Assembly (NCBI RefSeq): GCF_000272105.2
Contig: NZ_AJZD02000328.1
Location: 1 to 39,811, forward strand
Source of the DNA: Vibrio splendidus 12E03
GTDB lineage: Bacteria > Pseudomonadota > Gammaproteobacteria > Enterobacterales > Vibrionaceae
Reading direction: 5' to 3'
Length of the DNA: 39,811 nt
Positions within the stretch are counted from its first letter, which is position 1. The number at the start of each line of letters is the position of its first letter. Position numbers and translations under genes: made by a program. Below the pieces are notes generated by a model. That model was not told the origin of the DNA. It did no database searches and saw nothing but the letters and a program-made list of their open reading frames with translations. Below are positions 1-8,003 of the stretch, one piece after another.

Positions 1-32
1 ACCAAACTACCAAACTACCAAACTACCAAATT
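1..32. repeat. 8-bp tandem repeat, four copies, at window edge
   Basis: The unit ACCAAACT occurs three times, followed by a fourth copy with one change (ACCAAATT). The run may continue beyond the left edge. It lies immediately after the stop codon of the minus-strand LysR gene, so it would form the start of that transcript's 3' untranslated region. No function can be assigned. Confidence 0.8.
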
Positions 33-918
33 ATAAAGCTCTCAAGTTTTCAAAGTAATGCTGAACAAATTTAACGAACACTTGGTGTTTCTTTGCAGGA
101 TAAATAACTTGCGGATAGAAAAGGTAAATACTGTTGCCTTGTTGCAGGCATTCATCAGGCAGCACTCGCTCTAATTCTCCAAGCTCGACCTCTTTTGCGA
201 CGTAATAACTTGCGATACGGATGATGCCACTGCCTGCCATAGCTTGTTGCTTAAGTAAGTGGTTGTCATTACTTGAAAGCCAGCCGGACACATCAATATT
301 TGCCGATTTTAAAGGCCACTCGGTTTGGTGCAGCGTTGCTAAGCATTGATGGTCATTTAAGTCGTTGGCATTGTTGGGGCGGCCAAATTGATCAAGATAG
401 CCGGAAGTCGCGACTAAATCATGCTGATAGCTAATCAAGTGTTTCGCCACCATGTTGTCAGGTGGCGTATTGGTGGCGCGAAACGCGATATCGATATCAT
501 CTTGGTTGAGATTAAAGTTGGTGTAGCTACTGTTTATCTCGAAGCGGATCTCAGGGTATTGTTGCCTAAACTGTTGGCAGATATCGAATAGATATACCTC
601 AGTAAACATCTTTGGCGCGGTGAGGCGTAATAGACCTTTTACGATGTCGTGTTGCTCAGAAACACTGCGTTCAAGCTGTAAGACTTGTGAGCGAATCGTT
701 AAGCCTTGTTGTAACGCGCGTTCGCCTTCTTGGGTTAAACGAACACTGCGCGTGGTTCTGACCAAAAGCGGGCATTGTAAGTCGTTTTCTAAACGTTTGA
801 TCTGCTCAGAAAGGTAGCTCTTAGAGATACCGAGTTTTTCAGCTGCCTTGGTAAAGTTAAGTTGCTGAGCAAGCTCTACAAACAGGATCAGTCGTTCTAT
901 TCTTTTGTGTTCGTTCAT
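31..918 (-). CDS. LysR-family transcriptional regulator
   Basis: This 295-residue protein has the LysR layout. Residues about 10-65 form the N-terminal winged helix-turn-helix (NFTKAAEKLGISKSYLSEQ). An effector-binding domain of the LysR substrate type follows from about residue 90. The ATG at 918 has an AGGAA ribosome site at suitable spacing. The gene is divergent from an aldo/keto reductase gene with about 130 bases between starts. That space carries ATTGTT/AACAAT half-sites typical of LysR operators, so it probably controls the reductase pair and itself. The subgroup resembles the AaeR/DmlR-like LysR proteins that often sit beside oxidoreductases. The inducer is unknown. Confidence 0.92.
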   Translation of the reverse strand: MNEHKRIERLILFVELAQQLNFTKAAEKLGISKSYLSEQIKRLENDLQCPLLVRTTRSVRLTQEGERALQQGLTIRSQVLQLERSVSEQHDIVKGLLRLTAPKMFTEVYLFDICQQFRQQYPEIRFEINSSYTNFNLNQDDIDIAFRATNTPPDNMVAKHLISYQHDLVATSGYLDQFGRPNNANDLNDHQCLATLHQTEWPLKSANIDVSGWLSSNDNHLLKQQAMAGSGIIRIASYYVAKEVELGELERVLPDECLQQGNSIYLFYPQVIYPAKKHQVFVKFVQHYFENLRAL

Positions 919-938
919 TCGCGCATTCCTACCAATCT

Positions 939-1001
939 ATTGTTCGTCATATCAAACAATCATTTCGTAACTAGCATATTCTGTTTTTTAAAAAGAACAA
1001 T
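939..1001. promoter_or_regulatory. Putative LysR operator between divergent genes
   Basis: ATTGTT at 939-944 and AACAAT at 955-960 form a perfect inverted pair with a 10-base spacer, the geometry of a LysR recognition site. A further AACAAT at 996-1001 directly abuts TATGAT (1001-1006), a possible -10 element for the aldo/keto reductase gene. Regulation by the adjacent LysR protein is inferred. Confidence 0.5.
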
Positions 1002-1050
1002 ATGATAGAGGCATATTTCTGGTCAGCAAATCTTCTAAGTGAGAATCGAT

Positions 1051-2061
1051 ATGACGAACAGCATTGAATCTACAAACAAAACGAATGACAAAAAGAGTAT
1101 TCCATTATCAAACCATCTGCCGAATGTTGGGCAAGTTGCCTATGGCTGCATGGGGTTAGGTGGTGGCTGGAATGATAATGCAGTGACGAGTGCGGATGTT
1201 GCTCAAACACGAAGCGTAATCAACACAGCATTAGAATCGGGTATTAATTTATTCGACCATGCGGACATCTATACCTTCAGCAAAGCTGAGCAAGCCTTTG
1301 GTCAAGCATTACAACAAGCGCCTGATCTGCGTGAACAGATGTTCATTCAATCTAAGTGTGGGATTCGTTTTGAAGGCGAGGGCAATGTTGGTCGTTATGA
1401 TTTCTCGGCAGATTGGGTAAGCCAATCGGTAGACGGTATTCTCAACCGATTGAATACTGAGAAGCTCGATGTGCTGTTATTACATCGCCCTGATCCTTTG
1501 ATGGAACTCGATGAGCTAGCAAGAACGTTAGAGAACTTAAAAGCGCAAGGTAAGGTCGATTATTTTGGTGTGTCGAACATGAACAGCCATCAAATTCAGT
1601 ACCTGCAATTTGCGCTTGGGCAACCTATCGTCGCGAATCAAGTTGAGATGAGCTTAGCCAAATTGGATTGGTTGAACGATGGGGTGATGATTAACTCGCA
1701 AGGGCACCATCAATCAGACTTCGCCGCAGGCACGCTAGAGCATTGCCAAATGAATAACATCCAACTGCAAGCTTGGGGCTGTTTGGCACAAGGTCGATTT
1801 GCTGAGCAAGGTTTGTATTCAGAACATGAAAACGTGAAAAAAACGGCGCACTACGTGGCTCAGTTAGCGAACCAATATGGGGTAGAAAGTGAAGCGATTG
1901 TGTTGGCATTTTTGCTTCGTCACCCTGCTCGTATCCAACCTGTTATTGGCACCACAAACCTAGAGCGAATCAAAGCTTCATCAGTAGCGACTCAGATAAG
2001 TCTGTCTCGTGAAGAGTGGTACAACTTATACGTGTACTCACGTGGTCAAGCACTGCCATAA
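1051..2061 (+). CDS. Aldo/keto reductase, YdhF-like
   Basis: This is a cytosolic NADPH-dependent carbonyl reductase of the aldo/keto reductase superfamily, about 336 residues as a TIM barrel. The family signature is visible: FDHADIY carries the active-site Asp and Tyr, IQSKCG the Lys, and LLLHRPDPL the His. FGVSNM and the late IGTTNLERI segment contribute to cofactor binding. Those stretches match E. coli YdhF closely from memory. A GTG four codons upstream (1039) is possible, but ATG at 1051 is the more natural start. The gene is followed after nine bases by a GlcG/HbpS-like gene and is probably co-transcribed with it. The physiological substrate is unknown. Confidence 0.9.
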   Translation: MTNSIESTNKTNDKKSIPLSNHLPNVGQVAYGCMGLGGGWNDNAVTSADVAQTRSVINTALESGINLFDHADIYTFSKAEQAFGQALQQAPDLREQMFIQSKCGIRFEGEGNVGRYDFSADWVSQSVDGILNRLNTEKLDVLLLHRPDPLMELDELARTLENLKAQGKVDYFGVSNMNSHQIQYLQFALGQPIVANQVEMSLAKLDWLNDGVMINSQGHHQSDFAAGTLEHCQMNNIQLQAWGCLAQGRFAEQGLYSEHENVKKTAHYVAQLANQYGVESEAIVLAFLLRHPARIQPVIGTTNLERIKASSVATQISLSREEWYNLYVYSRGQALP

Positions 2062-2070
2062 GGAATGAAC

Positions 2071-2463
2071 ATGTTGAATCAAAAGATCGCACAACAGTTG
2101 GTGTCTAGCGCACTCGATATTGCTGAGCATCATCAACAAGCAATTGCGGTGAGCGTGTGTGATACGCACGGAGAGTTATTGGCGTTTATTCGCATGGATA
2201 ATGTGAGCGTACAAGCAGGGTTGTTAGCACAGAACAAAGCTTATACGTCTGCAAGAGACAGGCAGCCAAGTGGTAACTTAGGTTTTTGGGCGAGAGAAAC
2301 TGGTAAAGACTTAAGTTACTGGACCGACTCAAAGATCACTGGCTTTAAAGGCGGTATTCCCATTGAGATAAAGGGGCGGGTGATTGGCGCAATTGGCATC
2401 AGCGGATTGAGTGAAGATGACGATGAATCGCTCGCCGAAAAAGTGATCCAACGAGTGCTCTAA
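2071..2463 (+). CDS. GlcG/HbpS family (DUF336) protein
   Basis: This 130-residue protein belongs to the GlcG/HbpS family. The VSVCDTHGELLAFIRMDN segment, the SARDRQPSGNLG region and the glycine-rich end (GRVIGAIGISGL) are characteristic. Members bind haem or small ligands, or are encoded with oxidoreductases, and no enzymatic reaction is firmly known for this subgroup. I place the start at ATG 2071 because AAGGA at 2060-2064 is then well spaced. The upstream ATG at 2065 is too close to it. It follows the aldo/keto reductase gene and shares its transcript. A strong bidirectional terminator lies downstream. Confidence 0.85.
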   Translation: MLNQKIAQQLVSSALDIAEHHQQAIAVSVCDTHGELLAFIRMDNVSVQAGLLAQNKAYTSARDRQPSGNLGFWARETGKDLSYWTDSKITGFKGGIPIEIKGRVIGAIGISGLSEDDDESLAEKVIQRVL

Positions 2464-2511
2464 GCGCTGTTGCTTGTGAAGTAACTGAAGCTAGAAACGA
2501 CAAATAATAAA

Positions 2512-2538
2512 AAACCGATGCATGTGCATCGGTTTTTT
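2512..2538. terminator. Bidirectional intrinsic terminator
   Basis: A perfect 11-bp stem (AAACCGATGCA with TGCATCGGTTT) has a two-base loop and is flanked by an A-run and a T-run. It separates the convergent HbpS-like and cystine symporter genes and can serve both. Confidence 0.9.
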
Positions 2539-2568
2539 TGTTTAAAGAGACTCAAGTTAATGAATCCA

Positions 2569-3942
2569 TTAAGCGTTCGCTTGTTCTAGATCCTGTTGCT
2601 TGTCTTTCTTACCCAATAGGCGACTTGTGATCGTACCCGCTGTCATTGCACCAGATACGTTAAGCGCTGTACGTGCCATATCGATAAGTGGTTCGATAGA
2701 GATAAGCAGTGCTGCAATCGTTACTGGAAGCCCCATAGCGGGTAGCACGATAAGTGCCGCGAATGTTGCACCGCCACCCACACCCGCGATACCGAATGAG
2801 CTCACTGTAATGATAGCAATTAGAGACAGAATGAAGTTGATGTCCATTGGGTCGATACCAACCGTAGGCGCAACCATGACTGCTAGCATTGCAGGGTAGA
2901 TACCCGCACAACCATTCTGACCAATCGTCGCACCGAAAGTAGCAGATAGGTTAGCAATCGCTGGTGGCACATTTAGCTTAGTGATTTGAGCTTCAACGTT
3001 CAGTGGAATCGTTGCAGCAGAACTACGTGAAGTGAAAGCGAACGTTAGGACCGGCCAGATTTTTTGGAAGTACTCTTTCGGGTTTACACCAACAAAAGAG
3101 ACCAACACACCGTGGACAACAAACATCAGGATGATTGCGACGTAAGAAGCAACGATGAAACCCAGTAAGCTTAGGATGTCAGAAGCACTTGATGTTGCTA
3201 CAACTTTCGCCATTAACGCAGCGATGCCGTATGGCGTGAGTGCCATAATCATCTTAACTAAGCGCATAACGATAGATTGCGCAGCGTCAACGAAAGTACG
3301 GATCGGTGATTCTAGCTCTTCTTTCTCAGCCATTACTTTACGAGCAGCAATACCTGTTAGAACGCCGAAGATAACAACCGCAATGATAGACGTAGAGCGA
3401 GCGCCCGTTAGATCTGCAAACGGGTTGGTCGGAATGAAACTAACCAGCATTTGTGGAATGGTTAGGTCTGAAACACTTCCCATGCGGCTTTCTAGTGTTG
3501 CAATACGAGCTGTTTCGCGCGCGCCCTCTGTTAAGCCTTCAGCAGAAAGGCCGAATGCTTGAGCCACTGCAATACCAACAATCGCAGAGATCGCTGTTGT
3601 TGCGAGTAATACTGAAATAGTGATACCAGAAATCTTGCCCAGTGAACCGCCTTTTTCAAGCTTCACTACAGCCGCAATCATTGAAACCAAGACTAATGGC
3701 ATGATTACCATTTTAAGCAATCCAACGTAACCACGACCAACGATGTTTACCCAGTCTAGCGTCTCTTTGATGATGGGATTGCCTTCACCAAATAGCAGCT
3801 GTAGACCAAGACCAAATGCGCTACCAAATACTAAACCGAGTAAAACGAGGCGAGAAAGTGTGTTTTCTTTTTTCTGCTGTCCGTAGAGAAAAAAGAGGAT
3901 ACCAGTGAATACCGCTAAGGCAGCGATAGCTGAAAATGACAT
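2569..3942 (-). CDS. tcyP: L-cystine:cation symporter, TcyP type
   Basis: This inner-membrane symporter of the dicarboxylate/amino acid:cation symporter (DAACS) family has 457 residues, close to E. coli TcyP (YdjN). The protein is strongly hydrophobic throughout. It carries the family re-entrant loop motifs: the serine-rich FTSRSSAATIP, GATIGQNGCAGIYPAM, and the glycine-rich GIAGVGGGATFAALIVLP. The start is supported by GGAAA seven bases upstream. It probably imports cystine as a sulfur source. It stands alone on its transcript, with no visible CysB site. Relatives such as GltP and DctA carry somewhat different loop sequences, so TcyP is preferred but the substrate is inferred. Confidence 0.85.
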   Translation of the reverse strand: MSFSAIAALAVFTGILFFLYGQQKKENTLSRLVLLGLVFGSAFGLGLQLLFGEGNPIIKETLDWVNIVGRGYVGLLKMVIMPLVLVSMIAAVVKLEKGGSLGKISGITISVLLATTAISAIVGIAVAQAFGLSAEGLTEGARETARIATLESRMGSVSDLTIPQMLVSFIPTNPFADLTGARSTSIIAVVIFGVLTGIAARKVMAEKEELESPIRTFVDAAQSIVMRLVKMIMALTPYGIAALMAKVVATSSASDILSLLGFIVASYVAIILMFVVHGVLVSFVGVNPKEYFQKIWPVLTFAFTSRSSAATIPLNVEAQITKLNVPPAIANLSATFGATIGQNGCAGIYPAMLAVMVAPTVGIDPMDINFILSLIAIITVSSFGIAGVGGGATFAALIVLPAMGLPVTIAALLISIEPLIDMARTALNVSGAMTAGTITSRLLGKKDKQQDLEQANA

Positions 3943-4070
3943 TTGTTTTCCTTATGAATTTCTTTAAATCGATAGGGCGCTTAGATATATGGGCGCAAAT
4001 ACTGTTAGATACAGTAGCGACCTGTAACAAAACGTAAAATAAGGAAAAGTAATTTATTAGAACGATTAGT

Positions 4071-4100
4071 AATATCCACTCAATAGGATGGGTGGATATT
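4071..4100. repeat. Inverted repeat between minus-strand genes
   Basis: AATATCCAC (4071-4079) and GTGGATATT (4092-4100) are perfectly complementary with a 12-base loop. The element lies between the stop of the oxidoreductase gene and the start of the symporter gene. It lacks a T-run on either strand, so it is a weak terminator candidate or an operator. Its role is unknown. Confidence 0.6.
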
Positions 4101-4127
4101 CAACATTGTGATGAATAGGTGAGCTTT

Positions 4128-4823
4128 TTAGCGATATTTTGCCAATAAATTGAGCATGTCACTTGACGAGTAAATTTCGATATTTTGGAAATTATTTTCG
4201 AATAACCGGAACAATATTGCTTTGGCTACGTCTTCCGACTGAATAGGGCGCAGGTTTTTGAACTTACCAAGCATAAATGGAGACAGCAGAGGAAAGACAC
4301 TTTGCAGGAGTTTTTCATCAGCTCTAGGTTCATCACGCTCACCCACCAGAGGCCCAGGGCGTGCGATGAAAAGCTGCTTGAAGCCAATACGTTTTAAATT
4401 TTGTTCCATTTGTCCTTTACAGCGAAGGTAGTGCGAATAGGAATCTGGTGAAGCGCCATAGCTAGAAACGACCGCTACGCGTTGAACCCCAAGAAACTTC
4501 ATCGACTGTGCGACTTGGCTAACCAGTTCCACATCGATTTTGCGAAGCGCTTCTTTTGATCCTGCCTTTTTCTTAGTCGTACCTAAGCAGATAACGCCAA
4601 GATTAGGCGTCGCATTCGTGTGATCCCAACTGGTAACTTGCAGGTCGCTGTGAATGAGTGTGTGGAGCTTGTTGGAATCAAACTGTGAATCTAACGCTCG
4701 GCGAGATAGGGCATAGATATGATCAACGGCGGGTTCATCGATGAGCAACTTCATCACATGATGACCAATTAACCCGGTTGCACCAGCCACCACGACCGAT
4801 GTTTTGTCTCCAGAAATGCTCAT
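4128..4823 (-). CDS. NAD(P)-binding atypical short-chain oxidoreductase
   Basis: This 231-residue protein begins with a Rossmann fold. VVVAGATGLIGHHVMKLL is the glycine-rich dinucleotide-binding loop. VAVVSSYGAS follows, as in atypical short-chain dehydrogenases related to the HTATIP2/YbjT-like group, then a YLRCKGQMEQNL segment resembling the YxxxK region. FIARPGPLVGERDEP is another family hallmark. The ATG at 4823 has a good GAAGGG ribosome site; an upstream ATG eight codons earlier does not. No substrate can be named. It is monocistronic as far as the context shows. Confidence 0.82.
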   Translation of the reverse strand: MSISGDKTSVVVAGATGLIGHHVMKLLIDEPAVDHIYALSRRALDSQFDSNKLHTLIHSDLQVTSWDHTNATPNLGVICLGTTKKKAGSKEALRKIDVELVSQVAQSMKFLGVQRVAVVSSYGASPDSYSHYLRCKGQMEQNLKRIGFKQLFIARPGPLVGERDEPRADEKLLQSVFPLLSPFMLGKFKNLRPIQSEDVAKAILFRLFENNFQNIEIYSSSDMLNLLAKYR

Positions 4824-5025
4824 TTTAATCCCTTCTTCACTCCACAAGTGCTTGTTTAATATAAACAGTGTTTGAATGTTAAGCGAATAAAAGTTTGTTA
4901 AACGAGTACTCAGTCGTGTGTGGAGAGTGACCGGTTTTTGGAAAAGATTTCATTTCGTTTGGTTTGAAACATAATGGCGGTGGTAAAGATAAATGCGGAT
5001 TGAAACTTAAGTTAAGCGTTAAACA

Positions 5026-5057
5026 TAACAAAGCCCGCTGGGCGACGGGCTTTGTTA
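5026..5057. terminator. Isolated terminator-like hairpin
   Basis: TAACAAAGCCCG and CGGGCTTTGTTA form a perfect 12-bp stem with an 8-base loop. It stands about 200 bases before the minus-strand oxidoreductase start and 450 before the plus-strand flavin reductase start, so it does not end any gene I can identify. The T-run is poor on both strands. It may end a small RNA or a decayed gene. Confidence 0.55.
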
Positions 5058-5318
5058 CTTGCTTTGCTGCTTACTAGGTGAAGGACAGTGGGATTTTCCT
5101 TACCTTTTTGCTGGTTTTCTTACTTGATTTATTTGGCTTTCTTTTACTTGAGTTCGGAATCATTACACCTCCTAAATCGCTGTTCGTTGAGTATTTCTAT
5201 CGCTTGTGTTTCTTTATGTAGCGTCAGTGTTGTGGGAATTCACTGTATGGGTACTTATCAATGGAGAGATTAATAAGTACTTTAGATAAAGCATAAACGA
5301 TGCCAAAATGTAAGTTAT

Positions 5319-5380
5319 TGATAAATCTGTTATCAGGATTGTTGGCGTTATAGGGTTCGTCAATTTGATTGTCAATTTGA
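5319..5380. promoter_or_regulatory. Candidate operator region upstream of the flavin reductase-cob operon
   Basis: TGATAA (5319-5324) and TTATCA (5330-5335) form a perfect inverted repeat with a 5-base spacer. About 25 bases on, GTCAATTTGA occurs twice (5359-5368 and 5371-5380) with a 12-base period. These look like protein-binding sites but match no regulator I can name. Confidence 0.4.
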
Positions 5381-5503
5381 GAAAAAACCAACGTGATCTG
5401 TCTAAATTAAGAACACTCTCTGCGGTTTCTAGTACTTAGCCATAGATACGACTCTTCTTAACACGTAAACTGAGTCGTAATTCACATAGACCAAGGACGT
5501 GCT

Positions 5504-6115
5504 ATGAACTTCAAGCTTGATACTCTTGCTCCCACTCAGATTTATCACCTGATGACACAAACCGTTGTTCCTCGCCCTATTGCGTGGGCATTGACGGAAT
5601 CTTCTAACCAAGAGTACAACCTAGCGCCTTTCTCTTATTTCACACCTGTTTCCAGCAATCCGCCGCTATTGATGTTATCGGTCGGAAAGAAGCCATCAGG
5701 CGAAATCAAAGATACTACTCGTAATGCCCTTGAAACGGGTAAGCTGGTGATTCACATTGCTTCTTCGAGCTCTGCAGAAACAATGACGGCGACAGCAGCC
5801 ACACTCGATCACGGTGACTCTGAAGTAACCGCTAATAATATTGAGCTGGTTGAGTTTGAGGGCTTTTCTTTACCGAGAGTGAAAGCGTGCTCGGTCGCTT
5901 TTGGTTGCACATTATACGAAGTAAAAGAAGTCGGAGAGGTGCCACAAAGCCTTATCTTTGCTCAAGTCGAAACAGTGTACATTTCCGAAGATGTGATCGA
6001 TAAAGAGAGTGAACGTCTTAAGATTGATGCACTAGCACTTGATCCTTTATCTCGACTGGGCGGTGGTGAATACGCGACGCTTTCTAATGTGTTCTCTGTA
6101 GCACGCCCTAAATAG
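5504..6115 (+). CDS. Flavin reductase-like FMN-binding split-barrel protein
   Basis: This 203-residue protein has the flavin reductase-like split-barrel fold that binds FMN. Family features are the start TQIYHLMTQTVVPRPIAWAL, then YNLAPFSYFTPVSSNPPLLM, and GEIKDTTRNALETGKLVIHI. The C-terminal segment LDPLSRLGGGEYATL is typical of the DIM6/NTAB subgroup. It starts 44 bases before cobT and reads into it, so it probably belongs to the cob operon. Flavin reduction could support corrinoid cobalt reduction before adenosylation, or supply reduced FMN, but that link is inference from position only. Confidence 0.85.
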   Translation: MNFKLDTLAPTQIYHLMTQTVVPRPIAWALTESSNQEYNLAPFSYFTPVSSNPPLLMLSVGKKPSGEIKDTTRNALETGKLVIHIASSSSAETMTATAATLDHGDSEVTANNIELVEFEGFSLPRVKACSVAFGCTLYEVKEVGEVPQSLIFAQVETVYISEDVIDKESERLKIDALALDPLSRLGGGEYATLSNVFSVARPK

Positions 6116-6159
6116 CTTTCCTAACTAAACCGTACCCAGAATAAGCGTTTATAAAAACT

Positions 6160-7188
6160 ATGTTAGATACTCAATACTCGCAGTACATCCAACACAGAAT
6201 TGACAAAAAAACCAAGCCACTCGGTGCGCTTGGCTTACTCGAAAAAGTCGCACATCAACTGGCATTGATTCAGAGCCAAGGTAAAGAAGCTGCGGTCGAA
6301 CACATTGAATTGAACAAGCCAAGTATCATCATTTTTGCTGGCGACCATGGCATTGCTGACGAAGGCGTGAGTATTGCTCCAAGCGCCGTCACACAACAGA
6401 TGGTGTTGAACTTCTTAAGCGGTGGCGCGGCGATCAATTGCTTCTGTGCGATAAACAACGTTGATATTACAGTCGTGGATACTGGGATTTTGTTGCCTGT
6501 TGAATCTGACAGCGACATGTTGATTTCTCAGCGCTTAGGTACGCGAACCAATAACTTTGCCAACGAAGCGGCAATGAGTTTAGAAACGGTTGAACGTGGG
6601 ATTGAACTGGGAACAGAACTTGTATCTAGAACCATTTCGAATGGCACGAATATCATAATGTTTGGTGAAATGGGAATCGGTAATACCAGCAGCGCATCAG
6701 CGATTTTAAGTGCATTATCGAATCGGTCTGCAGTTGAATGTGTTGGCCTAGGCACGGGTATCAATAACGAGCAGTTAGCACGAAAAGTCGCTGTGGTTGA
6801 GCAAGGTGTTGCTCGCTGTAAAGGACTCGATCCTAAATCGGTTTTAGCTCAAGTCGGTGGTTACGAAATAGTGCAAATGGTCGGTGCTTTCCTTGGCGCT
6901 TATCAAAACAGAACTCCAGTATTGGTCGATGGTTTTATCGTTTCAGTCGCTGCGTATGTCGCGACCTTAATTGAACCGAATTGCCGTGACTACATGATCT
7001 TCGCGCATCGCTCTGAAGAGCCGGGGCACAAAATCCTATTAGAACTGCTAGATGCTGAACCGTTGCTTGATCTTGGGCTGAGGTTGGGCGAGGGCACGGG
7101 CGCAGCTTTAGCTATGCCAATCATCCGAGCGGCAGCGGAGTTCTATAACAATATGGCGAGCTTCGAAAGTGCAGGAGTCACGGTTTAA
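6160..7188 (+). CDS. cobT: Nicotinate-nucleotide-dimethylbenzimidazole phosphoribosyltransferase
   Basis: CobT transfers phosphoribose from nicotinate mononucleotide to dimethylbenzimidazole, giving alpha-ribazole 5'-phosphate for the lower ligand of cobalamin. The 342-residue length is usual. Hallmarks are KPLGALGLLE near the start, FAGDHGIADEGVS with conserved Asp-His, GEMGIGNTSSASAI, VDGFIVSVAA and HRSEEPGH. The end motif LGEGTGAALAMP contains the catalytic Glu (about residue 311). Its stop overlaps the cobS start by one base (TAATG), indicating translational coupling. No cobalamin riboswitch is recognisable upstream. Confidence 0.97.
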   Translation: MLDTQYSQYIQHRIDKKTKPLGALGLLEKVAHQLALIQSQGKEAAVEHIELNKPSIIIFAGDHGIADEGVSIAPSAVTQQMVLNFLSGGAAINCFCAINNVDITVVDTGILLPVESDSDMLISQRLGTRTNNFANEAAMSLETVERGIELGTELVSRTISNGTNIIMFGEMGIGNTSSASAILSALSNRSAVECVGLGTGINNEQLARKVAVVEQGVARCKGLDPKSVLAQVGGYEIVQMVGAFLGAYQNRTPVLVDGFIVSVAAYVATLIEPNCRDYMIFAHRSEEPGHKILLELLDAEPLLDLGLRLGEGTGAALAMPIIRAAAEFYNNMASFESAGVTV

Positions 7189-7994
7189 TGAGTGACGCAC
7201 CAGAAAGATCGTTGAAAGATAGTATCACATACCAATGGGAACTTTTTTCGTTGGCGATGGGCTTCTTTTCTCGTTTGCCAATGCCGAAGGATACGCCTTA
7301 TTCAACAGAGCGAATGAATCGTTCTGGTCGCTACTTTCCAACGGTTGGTTTGTTACTTGGTGTGTTGTGTGGCGGTTTGTTCTTGCTACTTGATGCCATA
7401 TTGCCGAGTGCGGTGGCGATCTTTTTAATGATGAGTTTTAGCTTGATGCTCACTGGTGCTTTTCATGAAGACGGCTTAACCGATATGGCGGATGGTATTG
7501 GCGGCGGCATGACCTTAGAACGCCGTTTGACCATTATGAAAGACAGCCGAATTGGTACATATGGTGCGTCTGCGCTGATCATGGCGTTACTTGGTAAGTG
7601 GGTTCTGCTGCATGAGCTCGTCAGCTTGACTGGATTGTTTATGGTTATCGTGACTAGTTATACCTTTAGCCGAGCGATTGCTGCATCGCTGATTTACGAC
7701 ATGCCTTATGTTAGCGATTTAGATACCAGTAAAAGTAAGCCTTTGGCCAACAAGCAAACTAAAGGGGAACTTGTCTTCTTATTGCTTGTAGGCGTGCTAC
7801 CTACCCTGTGGTTTGGTCTTGAATTCGCTTTGGTTTTATCTGTCGTCGCCTATCTGTTCAGAACAGGTTTCAAAAAGTGGTTAACGGCTCGTATTGGTGG
7901 CTTTACTGGCGACTGCTTGGGGGCGGCTCAACAGTTAATGGAGCTGCTGACTTACCTTGTATTCATTACTGCATTTTACAATGGCTTTCTATAA
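7188..7994 (+). CDS. cobS: Adenosylcobinamide-GDP ribazoletransferase
   Basis: CobS is the inner-membrane cobalamin synthase that joins adenosylcobinamide-GDP to alpha-ribazole or its phosphate. The 268-residue protein has several hydrophobic helices. Family signatures are MGFFSRLPMP near residue 23, the acidic GAFHEDGLTDMADGIGGG, MKDSRIGTYG, and GGFTGDCLGAAQQLMEL at the C-terminus. The start overlaps the cobT stop and cobU follows after nine bases. The gene is intact. Confidence 0.96.
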   Translation: MSDAPERSLKDSITYQWELFSLAMGFFSRLPMPKDTPYSTERMNRSGRYFPTVGLLLGVLCGGLFLLLDAILPSAVAIFLMMSFSLMLTGAFHEDGLTDMADGIGGGMTLERRLTIMKDSRIGTYGASALIMALLGKWVLLHELVSLTGLFMVIVTSYTFSRAIAASLIYDMPYVSDLDTSKSKPLANKQTKGELVFLLLVGVLPTLWFGLEFALVLSVVAYLFRTGFKKWLTARIGGFTGDCLGAAQQLMELLTYLVFITAFYNGFL

Positions 7995-8003
7995 CGGCTT
8001 CCT

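Larger units (their letters stand above)
4824..5503. other. 680-base gap with hairpin and repeats but no clear gene
   Basis: No open reading frame here looks like a protein. A 61-codon frame at 5088-5273 is rich in Ser, Leu and Cys and has no ribosome site. The gap contains a strong isolated hairpin (5026-5057), an inverted repeat (5319-5335) and a 12-base direct repeat (5359-5380). The last two lie where the regulatory region of the flavin reductase-cob operon is expected. Confidence 0.6.

Noticed and set aside
3155..3562. 135-aa plus-strand ORF
   Set aside because: It lies wholly inside the symporter gene on the opposite strand and has shadow-frame composition.
5088..5273. 61-codon plus-strand ORF
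   Set aside because: Composition is Ser/Leu/Cys-rich without protein-like pattern, there is no ribosome site, and it lies in a non-coding gap.
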